Assembly (NCBI GenBank): GCA_024277515.1
Contig: JAJRVB010000047.1
Coordinates: forward strand, 1 to 15,943
Direction of reading: 5' to 3'
Origin: Nitrospirota bacterium
GTDB taxonomy: Bacteria; Nitrospirota; Thermodesulfovibrionia; UBA6902
Length of the DNA stretch: 15,943 nt
In this document: positions 7,100 to 14,386 of the stretch, piece after piece
How the letters are laid out: each line of letters starts with the position of its first letter
Position numbering within the stretch: the stretch's first letter is position 1
Notes under the pieces: generated by a model
Told to the model about the DNA's origin: nothing
Seen by the model: only the letters and a program-made list of their open reading frames with translations
The model's database searches: none
Made by a program: the position numbers and the translations under genes

Positions 7100-8305
7100 T
7101 TATACTTTTACCGCTTCACAGACCCTTTCAACAACAAATTTCATGTCTTCACTATTAATCGATGAATAAAGGGGTATGGTAACGGCCCTTTTGAAATATG
7201 CCTCACCATATGGACAAAGACCTTCTCCATACCCCAGCTTTTGATAATACGGGAATAAATATACAGGTATATAATGGACCTGGACCCCTATGCCGGTTTC
7301 CTTCAGTTTTCGAAACACATTATCTCTATTGTTATTCTTAAGCTGAATCACATATATATGCCATGCATGAGACCCGTTACTGTCAGGCGGCAGGGTCATG
7401 TAATCATCCAGCCCTTTAAAGGCATTAAAATAGTAATCCGCAGTTTCCCTTCTCTTCTGAAGGAAGGTATCCAGTTTTTTCAGCTGGCTTATGCCCAGGG
7501 CGCTCTGAATGTCATTCATTCTGTAGTTGAAACCCAGCAGCTGCATTTCATAATAATAGTCCTCATGATATGAAGAGTCCTGTAAATTAATTTTCGAAAT
7601 TCCGTGCGTCCTGAGCAGTATCAGCTTTTCATAAAGATCAGGGTCATTAGTCGTAATCATCCCGCCCTCTCCGGTTGTCATGTTTTTCAGGGGATGAAAA
7701 CTGAAGACCGTCATGTCCGAATATTTACAGCTGCCCACCCGCTCTCCGCTTTTATACCGTGCTCCATGGGCATGACAGGCATCCTCAATAATCCTCAGTC
7801 CATGCCCCCCGGCTGCCTCTTTGATTGCCTCCATGTCGCATGGAAGTCCGGCAAAGTGAACAGGGATGACCGCCTTCGGCCTTGTGTCCTGTGAAACACC
7901 CGGCCTGTTTCGCAGATATTCCGCAAGCCTTTCCGGATCCATACATATAGTCCCGGGATGAATGTCGATAAAGACCGGCGTTGCCCCGACATATAACGCA
8001 CAGTTTGACGATGCGGCAAAAGTGATGGGAGAAGTTATCACCTCATCTCCGGGTCCTATTCCCGCGGCAAGGCATGAGAGGTGCAGTGCGGCTGTTCCGC
8101 TCGTTACTGATACTGCATATTCCGCTCCGCAGTATGAGGCGAATTTATCTTCAAATTCTTTGCTTTTGGGACCCTGAGTCAGCCAGTCCGAACGCAGGAC
8201 ATCCAGAACCGCCTGTATATCAGAATCATCAATCCATTGCCTGCCGTAAGGGATAGTCCTGCTGTCGATATCAGAAATCAATGTGTCAGTTTGCATGTGC
8301 GCCAA
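7100..8305 (-). CDS. pseC: UDP-4-amino-4,6-dideoxy-N-acetyl-beta-L-altrosamine transaminase
   Basis: PseC uses PLP and glutamate to aminate C4 of the keto-sugar made by PseB, the second step to pseudaminic acid. The protein (401 aa, DegT/DnrJ/EryC1/StrS fold) has the family opening IPYGRQWID, SGTAALHL (69-76), DEVITSPITFAASSN (87-101), EDACHAHGA with Asp175, and SFHPLKNMTTGEGG, where Lys207 binds PLP. Near the C-terminus are HAWHIYVIQL and GIGVQVHYIPVYLFPYY, both typical. The start is probably TTG at 8305: an AGGAGG inside the end of pseB lies 9 bases before it, while the first ATG (8296) is 18 bases away. The gene overlaps pseB by 20 bp, so its translation is likely coupled. Confidence 0.92.
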   Translation of the reverse strand: MAHMQTDTLISDIDSRTIPYGRQWIDDSDIQAVLDVLRSDWLTQGPKSKEFEDKFASYCGAEYAVSVTSGTAALHLSCLAAGIGPGDEVITSPITFAASSNCALYVGATPVFIDIHPGTICMDPERLAEYLRNRPGVSQDTRPKAVIPVHFAGLPCDMEAIKEAAGGHGLRIIEDACHAHGARYKSGERVGSCKYSDMTVFSFHPLKNMTTGEGGMITTNDPDLYEKLILLRTHGISKINLQDSSYHEDYYYEMQLLGFNYRMNDIQSALGISQLKKLDTFLQKRRETADYYFNAFKGLDDYMTLPPDSNGSHAWHIYVIQLKNNNRDNVFRKLKETGIGVQVHYIPVYLFPYYQKLGYGEGLCPYGEAYFKRAVTIPLYSSINSEDMKFVVERVCEAVKV

Positions 8306-9581
8306 CCGGAAGTTCCTCCTCTTGATAAATCATGGATGCATCTTGCTTTATTCCTATCAATTCCCTTATCTCCTCAACAGTCAGCCACCATGTGTTTGTA
8401 TCACTGCTATACCTGAAGCCGTCAGGCACGCTCCTGCCGCCCTTCCAGTTACCTATGCCCCAGTCGGAGAATTCCGGCCGGATGAGAAATGAGTCATCGT
8501 ATTCCAGGGTCTTTCTGGCATCGTCTTCAGGCACCATAATTTCGTGAAGTTTTTCGCCGGGCCTGATACCCACTATTTTCTGTTCGCATTCGGGAGCAAT
8601 GGCTTCCGCAAGATCAGTGATTTTTGTACTCGGGATCTTCGGTACATATATTTCCCCCCCCTGCATAATCTCAAACTTTCTGATAACAAACTCTACTGCA
8701 TGTTCAAGGGTTATCCAGAACCTTGTCATCCGTACGTCAGTGATAGGGATTACACCGGATTCTCTTACCTTCATAAAAAAAGGTACAACACTTCCCCTGC
8801 TGCCAAGAACATTCCCGTATCTCACAACGCTGAACCTGCTGATCCTGCCGCCGGCATAAGAGTTCCCCCCTATGAAAAGCTTGTCAGAACATAATTTCGT
8901 GGCGCCGTAAAGATTTACCGGATTTGCAGCCTTGTCCGTGCTGAGGGCGATAACCCTCTTGATGCCCTGATCAATAGAGACATTGATGATATTTTCAGCG
9001 CCCATAATGTTGGTTTTTACGGCCTCAAAAGGATTATATTCCGCTGCCGGGACCTGCTTGAGCGCTGCTGCGTGTACAACATAATCAACATCATAGAAAG
9101 CCCTGTTCAGCCGGTACCTGTCCCTTACATCACCAAGAAAATATCTGATGCAGGGATCATTAAACTGCTGCGCCATTTCATACTGCTTCAGTTCGTCACG
9201 GCTCAGAATTATCAGTCTCTTCGGTTTATATTTTTTCAGCACTATTTCCGTAAATTTCTTGCCGAATGAACCTGTTCCTCCTGTAATGAGAATGGTTTTC
9301 CCTTTTAAGATATGGTCCTGCCCCGCATTTTTTATTCCCAGGGCCTTCCTGGCGCCCACAATACTGAAGCCCTTTCCATAAATGAGCTCCTTCAGTCTCA
9401 AAATATCCTTGACTGAAGATGCATCAAACCGCCTCTGCCCTCCGTCAGTTCTTTTCGGACTGAGAAAACCGTTAAATTCCTTCTCCCAGAGTCTGATCGT
9501 ATAAACCGGGATTCCGGTTTCGAGTGACGCTTCCCTGATTGTCAAAGCCTTTTTTTGTTTTTTGCCGTTGTTGTTATTCAT
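8286..9581 (-). CDS. pseB: MerR-type HTH domain fused to UDP-N-acetylglucosamine 4,6-dehydratase (PseB)
   Basis: PseB is the first pathway enzyme: it dehydrates and C5-epimerises UDP-GlcNAc. Residues about 92-375 are a full short-chain dehydrogenase of the PseB/FlaA1 type: GGTGSFG (101-107), LSRDELKQYEM, AAALKQVPAAEYNPFE (171-186), STDKAANP with Asp216-Lys217, YGATK with Tyr225 and Lys229, and RYGNVLGSRGSVVPFF. PseB proteins are usually about 330 aa; this one has 431 because residues about 12-82 form a winged-helix MerR-type DNA-binding domain (LTIREASLETGIPVYTIRLWE, then the wing GGQRRFDASSVKDILRLKELIY and GFSIVGARKAL). It resembles the short MerR-like proteins of Geobacter-type bacteria. 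There is no break in frame and no second start between the parts. As first gene behind a regulated-looking leader, it may sense its own pathway. The ATG follows AGAGAGGGAT. Confidence 0.93.
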   Translation of the reverse strand: MNNNNGKKQKKALTIREASLETGIPVYTIRLWEKEFNGFLSPKRTDGGQRRFDASSVKDILRLKELIYGKGFSIVGARKALGIKNAGQDHILKGKTILITGGTGSFGKKFTEIVLKKYKPKRLIILSRDELKQYEMAQQFNDPCIRYFLGDVRDRYRLNRAFYDVDYVVHAAALKQVPAAEYNPFEAVKTNIMGAENIINVSIDQGIKRVIALSTDKAANPVNLYGATKLCSDKLFIGGNSYAGGRISRFSVVRYGNVLGSRGSVVPFFMKVRESGVIPITDVRMTRFWITLEHAVEFVIRKFEIMQGGEIYVPKIPSTKITDLAEAIAPECEQKIVGIRPGEKLHEIMVPEDDARKTLEYDDSFLIRPEFSDWGIGNWKGGRSVPDGFRYSSDTNTWWLTVEEIRELIGIKQDASMIYQEEELPVGAHAN

Positions 9582-9648
9582 ATCCCTCTCTTCGTCAACT
9601 TTAATAATTTACTTTAGCTTTCTGCTGTTCACTTTCCGCTTTATCTGA

Positions 9649-9674
9649 ATTGAGGGAGCCGGTCCTTCCTCAAT
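9649..9674 (-). promoter_or_regulatory. 26-bp imperfect palindrome at the predicted 5' end of the pseB transcript
   Basis: The outer arms are ATTGAGG and CCTCAAT (7 bp, perfect). After one A-C mismatch, AG/CT pair inside, leaving a short apical loop region holding an AAGGAC. As DNA it could be an operator for the MerR-type domain of PseB. As RNA it forms a hairpin with GGA near the loop, the presentation CsrA prefers. There is no U-tract, so it is not an intrinsic terminator. Function is inferred. Confidence 0.4.
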
Positions 9675-9686
9675 GGATGACTTTAT

Positions 9687-9702
9687 TGCAAAAAACATAC
9701 CT
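9687..9702 (-). promoter_or_regulatory. Sigma-54-like promoter for the pseB operon
   Basis: On the minus strand the sequence has AGGTATG, four bases, then TTGCA. This keeps the invariant GG-N10-GC of -24/-12 promoters; the -12 element is perfect, and the -24 element keeps GG, A and G of TGGCACG. The predicted start is near 9676, giving a leader of about 95 bases before pseB. Sigma-54 promoters are common at flagellar genes. It is a single-site match by eye and could be chance. Confidence 0.45.
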
Positions 9703-9777
9703 GCATGTAATATATTGAATTTAAAGCAATTATGAGGTCACTGTATTATTCATCGACATACAAAAGGAGTGACGCGG

Positions 9778-9791
9778 GTCAATAAATTGAC
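9778..9791 (+). promoter_or_regulatory. FleQ-type activator box (palindrome GTCAAT-AA-ATTGAC)
   Basis: This is a 14-bp palindrome with perfect 6-bp arms and a 2-bp centre. It fits the consensus reported for the flagellar master regulator FleQ of Pseudomonas (recalled as GTCaNTAAAtTGAC) at every position. It sits about 76-103 bp upstream of the sigma-54-like promoter, a normal distance for an enhancer-binding activator. An extra TGAC half-site lies next to it at 9770-9773. Whether this organism has a FleQ-like protein cannot be seen in the window. Confidence 0.5.
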
Positions 9792-9888
9792 GTATCATAT
9801 TCACGCCTGATATGACAATACTGAGGAATTGTGTTAATGCTGCTTAATTTTATGAATTATTTATTTGAAATCAGAAGATGGAATACAG

Positions 9889-10335
9889 TTATCCGGTAGA
9901 CGGCGCTGCATCAGTATGGGTATGCGAAAGAGGCGTTTTGCAGGAAAACCTCTCATCTTCAACTACAGCCTGAACTCCCTTCTTGCTTAGAGAATTGATA
10001 AGCAGTGGACCCTGCAGGTTTGCGGTTACACTCTCTCCGTCAACTCTCAGGATAGCGAGTGTCACCAGGTCATCATCATCATTTATGTCCAGAAATTCCT
10101 TTGTCGATTTATCAATCTGAGGATAATAATCAGGGAAGAGCTCAAATGGAGGAGTTACGATAAATGCCACATCAGGATCATCTACCGCCTGAAGCCACTT
10201 CAGTGTGGTATCCTTGTAGTCCATAAGTATAAATCTCCTGGTCTCGGGAAACCCTATCAGGCCGTTTGGGAAATTGATTATCTTGTCACTGCTTACTTCA
10301 AGCCTCCCGAATCTCGATGTCTCAAAAGATATCAT
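9889..10335 (-). CDS. fliW: Flagellar assembly factor FliW, CsrA antagonist
   Basis: FliW is a small cytosolic protein that binds flagellin, or binds CsrA when flagellin has been exported, so that flagellin translation follows assembly. The 148-residue protein has the family pattern throughout: FGRLEVSSDKIINFPNGLIGFPETRRFILMD (about 8-38), WLQAVDDPDVAFIVTPPF (about 47-64), DDDLVTLAILRV and ANLQGPLLINSLSKKGVQAVV (about 105-125), the conserved beta-barrel core. The C-terminal 20 residues (SCKTPLSHTHTDAAPSTG) are not conserved. Its ATG overlaps the csrA stop in ATGA (10332-10335), which favours linked translation of the two partners. Confidence 0.95.
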   Translation of the reverse strand: MISFETSRFGRLEVSSDKIINFPNGLIGFPETRRFILMDYKDTTLKWLQAVDDPDVAFIVTPPFELFPDYYPQIDKSTKEFLDINDDDDLVTLAILRVDGESVTANLQGPLLINSLSKKGVQAVVEDERFSCKTPLSHTHTDAAPSTG

Positions 10336-10562
10336 TTCTTTTTAAAGGCCTCCTTTAATATCCCGAACTCATCCATTGACAGGGATGATGAGAGTCTGTT
10401 TTCATTCTGAATCTTTTCATAGACTTCCTGCCTGTATATCACGAGATCACCAGGCGCTTCGATGCCGATTTTTACCTGTTTTCCTTTTATATCGACTACC
10501 CTGACTGTTATTCCCTGTCCAATCCTTAAAACTTCTCCCAACTTCCTTGTCAAGACAAGCAT
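10332..10562 (-). CDS. csrA: Carbon storage / translational regulator CsrA
   Basis: CsrA is an RNA-binding homodimer that blocks translation by covering GGA motifs near ribosome-binding sites, including flagellin mRNA in many flagellated bacteria. This 76-residue protein carries the full core: MLVLTRKLGEVLRIG, GKQVKIGIEAP (about 27-37) and VIYRQEVYEKI with Arg44, the residue critical for RNA contact. The C-terminal extension after about residue 55 (SSSLSMDEFGILKEAFKKK) is of the kind seen in FliW-regulated CsrA proteins, where FliW binds allosterically. The ribosome-binding region (ACAGGAAGAGGGATAA before the ATG) contains two GGA motifs, one inside ACAGGA, hinting at autoregulation. Confidence 0.96.
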   Translation of the reverse strand: MLVLTRKLGEVLRIGQGITVRVVDIKGKQVKIGIEAPGDLVIYRQEVYEKIQNENRLSSSLSMDEFGILKEAFKKK

Positions 10563-10672
10563 ACTCTTATCCCTCTTCCTGTCAGTTAAGTTTTTCCAAT
10601 CTTCATACGTAAAGCTGATAGCTTCAGATCACAATTTTTCATTATTCATTCTTGATTAACAACTGTATTATC
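10563..10672 (-). promoter_or_regulatory. csrA leader with two CsrA-like GGA sites
   Basis: This 110-bp gap lies between flgL and csrA. Just before the start are ACAGGA and AGGGAT, both resembling the CsrA core (ACARGGAU), overlapping the Shine-Dalgarno. A small perfect stem (AAGCT, loop ATC, AGCTT) lies about 50 bases upstream without a U-tract. I see no convincing promoter, so csrA is probably read through from flgK/flgL. Confidence 0.4.
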
Positions 10673-12238
10673 TTATCCCATAAAATCAAACAGCGACTGC
10701 GAAAGCGCCTTTAACGAGGAGATTCTCATCGCTTCAAGCGTTGACTGTATTTTTGCCAGGTCAGTAGCAACTGCCGCTATGTCGGCATCCTCAAGAACGG
10801 AAAGGCTTTTTTGGTAAGTAACCGCGTTGTCCTCAAGTCTTTCTTTCTGATTCTCAAGATATTTGAGCCGAGAGCCCACATCCGCAGTTGTATTGACGAC
10901 ACTGTCAAGCGCACCGTCAAGGAGATAAATGCTCCCCTGTATACCGGCTATATCATTGGATGCAAGTGAATTCTTCAGGTGGTCCATGATCATAAAGTAA
11001 CTTATTGAATTCGTCAGATTGCCGGCGGCAGGAGGGGCTGGATGGTACAGTCTTGAGAGTCCGGCAGTGTCAGTATCACCCGCATCGGCAAAATTGCCGT
11101 TTCCGTCTTCATCGACCTCTATGGTAAAGCTGGTATTCGGCACAATGGAATCAAAGAGCAGTCTCTTTCCGGCGGTGTCGTTTATGACGAAAGACTCCAT
11201 GCCCAGTGCATTCGCTGTGAGGTTGGACTGCAGCTCGGTATGCAGGAAGGCGGACAGACCGTTCGTGTCCTTATCGTTTCCATCACTATCATTTGCAACA
11301 TCAACTGTAACGGCATCTCCCGGGGTTGCAGGTCTGAACAGCACCCTCACCTGACCGCTTACCGAATCAGTGGCAAGTCCCGCTTCAACACCCGCTCCAA
11401 GGCTGTTTATTCTTGTCACTAATGTAGAAACGGTCGTGTAGTCAGGGTCAGCGGGGACATCACTTACATTAAGTGTATACCCGGCGCCGTTTCCAGCCAT
11501 TATAGTCAGCGTCCCTGATCCTATAGTATCAGCAGCGTTATACCACCCTGACATCGGCGCGTTTATAGTGTCCCTTATGAGTTCCGGCGATGCATTTGTC
11601 ATGGCCGGCAGGTCCACCGGGTCAGCCGAACCGACTGTGATCCTCATGGTCCCGCTTCCCGCATTATTATTCAGCACCGCTGAAAGCTGTTTCGTCGTAT
11701 CACTGAATGCAGTATCGCCGGTGACGTTCACCTGGGTCTTTATGCCTTCATCTATATATATTTCAAATTTATTCGCGTCCCCCTGATACACTCCTGCCTG
11801 GTTGAATGATTTTGTGCTGGTCAGGTATCCCGAAAATATGTATTTGTTTTTGATTCTGCTGTTGGCGATATCGACAAGTTCCTTGAACAGATTCTGCACC
11901 TCATAAGAAGATATCTCTCTTGACGAAGCGGCAGCGGTATCATTGCTTTCGGATACTGCCAGTTCACGCGCCCTGTTTAATATGCTTGTAGATGAGCTCA
12001 AAGACGATTCAGTGAATGCCAGAGTGCTTATGCCTTCATCTATATTCCGGTTAAACTGCTCTACTGCATTAAGAGACACCTTATAGGCCATAGCCCCGCG
12101 AAGCGCGATAATATCATCAGACGGCTTGGTAAGTCTTTTGCCGCTCGACAACTGCTCCTGTACTCTTCCCATCCTGGAAAAGTTTTTACTGAGTGAATCA
12201 GCGAATTGACTGTATAGCATAAAGGCTGTAATTCTCAT
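10673..12238 (-). CDS. flgL: Flagellar hook-associated protein 3 (FlgL) with enlarged central domain
   Basis: FlgL forms the second ring of the hook-filament junction and is exported unfolded by the flagellar type III system, so no signal peptide is expected or seen. The N-terminal flagellin-type coiled-coil region (about 1-140) has SSGKRLTKPSDD (31-42) and NKYIFSGY (131-138). The C-terminal helix region (about 430-520) ends in SLKALSQSLFDFMG, as usual. At 521 aa it is much longer than the enteric protein (about 317). The extra length is a beta-rich, Thr/Gly/Asp-rich insertion (about 185-405) with hook-IN-like stretches (TLVTRINSLGAGVEAGLATDSVSGQ) and acidic DSDGNDKD and DEDGNGNF segments that resemble calcium loops. 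Its ATG overlaps the flgK stop in ATGA. Confidence 0.94.
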   Translation of the reverse strand: MRITAFMLYSQFADSLSKNFSRMGRVQEQLSSGKRLTKPSDDIIALRGAMAYKVSLNAVEQFNRNIDEGISTLAFTESSLSSSTSILNRARELAVSESNDTAAASSREISSYEVQNLFKELVDIANSRIKNKYIFSGYLTSTKSFNQAGVYQGDANKFEIYIDEGIKTQVNVTGDTAFSDTTKQLSAVLNNNAGSGTMRITVGSADPVDLPAMTNASPELIRDTINAPMSGWYNAADTIGSGTLTIMAGNGAGYTLNVSDVPADPDYTTVSTLVTRINSLGAGVEAGLATDSVSGQVRVLFRPATPGDAVTVDVANDSDGNDKDTNGLSAFLHTELQSNLTANALGMESFVINDTAGKRLLFDSIVPNTSFTIEVDEDGNGNFADAGDTDTAGLSRLYHPAPPAAGNLTNSISYFMIMDHLKNSLASNDIAGIQGSIYLLDGALDSVVNTTADVGSRLKYLENQKERLEDNAVTYQKSLSVLEDADIAAVATDLAKIQSTLEAMRISSLKALSQSLFDFMG

Positions 12239-13902
12239 AAGTTTATAATCATCTCCAGTAATTCATCAGTTAACTTGATGATCCGTGCCCCGGCCTGGAA
12301 GGCGCGTTGATATCTGATCAGATTTGCCGCCTCCTCATCCAGAGATACGCCGGATACCGACTCCCTTCTGTTGTTAAGTTCAAACAGCAGATTATCATCA
12401 AATGCGAAACTGTCCGAGGCCGACTGGCTGAGTGATCCCGCCGTTGAAACAATCTCGGAGTAGTAATCATTAAATGTATTATTGTTCAGGTTGCCGATAT
12501 TTGATGAATATTTGGCGATAATATCAAGTGCATTCGTATTATCACCCGGAAGGGAAGCAGCTGAACTGGCTGCCGCAACCTGTCTGCCGTCCGTAATCGC
12601 CATTCCAAAGTTCCCGATCACGGTCTCCAGATTACTCACAAAAAACGAGTCATTCGCGGCCGGGGCATTGGCGCCGGTCCCTGTTATAACTATCCGAATA
12701 CCATTAAAGTCAATATTACTCCCGGATGTATACGTCCTGCTGGCAGGACCGACAACAGCCCCTGTGGCATGATCGCGCACCTGAAAAGTGGTGGGATCTG
12801 AAAATACGACATCATACTCATTTAGTGCAAGCACCGCTGGGTCGGTATCATAAAAACCTGTTGATGTGATACCGGCAGCAGACCCGCCTGTGGTTTCATC
12901 GCGGTTAAAAATCTGCAAAGGATTAAAAAAATCCGTGCCCTGATTACCGTCAAGATCATATGTTTCAGCTCCCGCGCGATATGTATGCAGATAATTTGTT
13001 TCCTGGATAATGGATGCGACAAGCTTTCTCAGGTTTATGAGTGAATTGGAGTCTATATCATCCCTGACCGCGATAAACCCTCCGAGCTGACCGCCCTTAA
13101 TGAAAGATGTCACCTGATTTGCGCCGTTATAGACCTGTCTGTCCCCGTCAAGATCGAGTGATGAGGTCAGGTCATATGATTCCACTCCCGCAACTATGCT
13201 TCTCCGTCCCGCCACAACGGTGACCGTACCGTCATTGTCTTCATTCCAGTCATAATCTATCAGCTGGGACAGTTCTTTCATCATCCTTTCCCGCTGGTCC
13301 CTGAACGCATTTGCCGTATCAAGACCTCCGGCCTCCACCTCCATGATCTTTCCGTTGACCTCGGCGAGATTTTTCGTCAATACATTGATCTGCTTGACTA
13401 TGTCTCCTATTTCATCATTGATAAACTTCAATGTGCTTTTCAGATCGTTTTCAATCTTTCTTGCTGCAGTAACAAATCCCTCTGTCTTTACCAGTAGTGA
13501 TGAACGCTGGGCAGTCCCCTGGGGATTGGTGGCAATTTCCTGCCACGCCTTAAAGTATTCATCCAGAGAGCTCGAAAGACCGAAGCCCTGCGCCTCATTA
13601 AATATCTGTTCAACATTGCTTAAGCCGCTCTGCAGGGCATATGACCGTCCATAGCTTGTGCCCTGACCAAGGATCTGCTGATATGTGAAGCTGTCAAAAT
13701 GCCTTCTTATATCTACATTGCCCACGCCGCGTCCGAGATTCTGCCCGTTCAGTTCAATAGGGTTCGCAACCTGCATGATCACATCCTGCCGGCTGTATCC
13801 CGGGGTGTTAACATTTGCAATATTATTGCTCGACACCCGGAGCGCGAGCTGATTTGCAAATATCCCTGACCTGCCTATATCAAAAAGTCCTAAAAGTGAC
13901 AT
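12235..13902 (-). CDS. flgK: Flagellar hook-associated protein 1 (FlgK)
   Basis: FlgK is the first junction protein between hook and filament, an export substrate of the flagellar type III system. The 555-residue length is close to the enteric protein. The N-terminus has the rod/hook-family signature SGIFANQLALRVSSNNIANVNTPGYSRQ (12-39), followed by long helices (about 90-215) and a variable surface domain. The C-terminus has SGVSLDEEAANLIRYQRAFQAGARIIKLTDELLEMIINL, the conserved end that packs with the N-terminal helix. It begins 5 bp after flgN and is directly coupled to flgL, fitting FlgN's role as chaperone for both. Confidence 0.96.
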   Translation of the reverse strand: MSLLGLFDIGRSGIFANQLALRVSSNNIANVNTPGYSRQDVIMQVANPIELNGQNLGRGVGNVDIRRHFDSFTYQQILGQGTSYGRSYALQSGLSNVEQIFNEAQGFGLSSSLDEYFKAWQEIATNPQGTAQRSSLLVKTEGFVTAARKIENDLKSTLKFINDEIGDIVKQINVLTKNLAEVNGKIMEVEAGGLDTANAFRDQRERMMKELSQLIDYDWNEDNDGTVTVVAGRRSIVAGVESYDLTSSLDLDGDRQVYNGANQVTSFIKGGQLGGFIAVRDDIDSNSLINLRKLVASIIQETNYLHTYRAGAETYDLDGNQGTDFFNPLQIFNRDETTGGSAAGITSTGFYDTDPAVLALNEYDVVFSDPTTFQVRDHATGAVVGPASRTYTSGSNIDFNGIRIVITGTGANAPAANDSFFVSNLETVIGNFGMAITDGRQVAAASSAASLPGDNTNALDIIAKYSSNIGNLNNNTFNDYYSEIVSTAGSLSQSASDSFAFDDNLLFELNNRRESVSGVSLDEEAANLIRYQRAFQAGARIIKLTDELLEMIINL

Positions 13903-13907
13903 CTAAT

Positions 13908-14375
13908 CTACGTCTCCCGTGACAGGAGAACACCCGTACTCTTCGGGACATTCTCATGTGTAAACGAACTGACAAAGTTCTGATTGGTCCTGATGTAATT
14001 TATGGAGCGGTCTATAAGGATAGAATTAAACTTGTTCATCTCATCAATGCTCTGAAGGAGGGACAACAGCCGGGAACGCAGGACATTGAAGATATCATTC
14101 CCTGTCAACTTTGCCAGCACCTTGAGATTCATGGCGCCGCTTATCTCATTGTCCTCGACAAATTTCCGTATCAGCCGGATTCGTTCGTCTTCAAGCAGTC
14201 TGAGCCTCATGACTACCGTATCTTTCTCTTTTGAAATACCGGTAATCCTCTCAGGATCAATATCTATAAGGCATGTCCTCTCCTTCCTCAAAAGAGCGTG
14301 GAGAACCTTATACGTCTTGACCTGTTCAGTGAGTATGTTTATAATCGCCTGTATGGAATCGGATCTATGTTTCAT
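13908..14375 (-). CDS. flgN: FlgN-family export chaperone
   Basis: FlgN binds the C-terminal helices of FlgK and FlgL in the cytosol and delivers them to the export gate. The 155-residue protein is almost wholly helical, as expected for the family, with long amphipathic segments (about 6-60, LTEQVKTYKVLHALLRKERTCLIDID; about 70-125, LRLLEDERIRLIRKFVEDNE and LRSRLLSLLQSIDEMNKFN). Sequence identity in this family is low, so the call leans on length, helix pattern and position between flgM and flgK. The start ATG lies 11 bp after flgM, with only a weak Shine-Dalgarno. It ends with TAG. Confidence 0.85.
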   Translation of the reverse strand: MKHRSDSIQAIINILTEQVKTYKVLHALLRKERTCLIDIDPERITGISKEKDTVVMRLRLLEDERIRLIRKFVEDNEISGAMNLKVLAKLTGNDIFNVLRSRLLSLLQSIDEMNKFNSILIDRSINYIRTNQNFVSSFTHENVPKSTGVLLSRET

Positions 14376-14386
14376 ATCAGCACCGG

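Larger units (their letters stand above)
9582..9888 (-). promoter_or_regulatory. Control region between fliW and the nonulosonate operon
   Basis: This 307-bp AT-rich gap has no convincing reading frame on either strand and no clear intrinsic terminator behind fliW. In transcription order it holds: an inverted repeat TCATAT/ATATGA (9815-9795), a FleQ-box-like palindrome (9791-9778), GTCACT/AGTGAC arms (9773-9737), a sigma-54-like promoter (9702-9687), a 26-bp imperfect palindrome (9674-9649) and the pseB ribosome-binding site (about 9590-9582). The arrangement suggests that pseB onward is a separate transcription unit under flagellar control. Confidence 0.6.

Noticed and set aside
9737..9773. 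GTCACT/AGTGAC inverted repeat as a second activator site
   Set aside because: The arms are 25 bp apart and only 6 bp long; noted in the control region but not claimed as a site.
9795..9815. Inverted repeat TCATAT/ATATGA as a terminator for fliW
   Set aside because: Short AT-rich arms with a 9-base loop and no U-tract; too weak for an intrinsic terminator.
10595..10640. Possible sigma-70 promoter before csrA (TTGTGA, 17 bp, TACGTA)
   Set aside because: The -10 element is poor; spacing alone is not enough.
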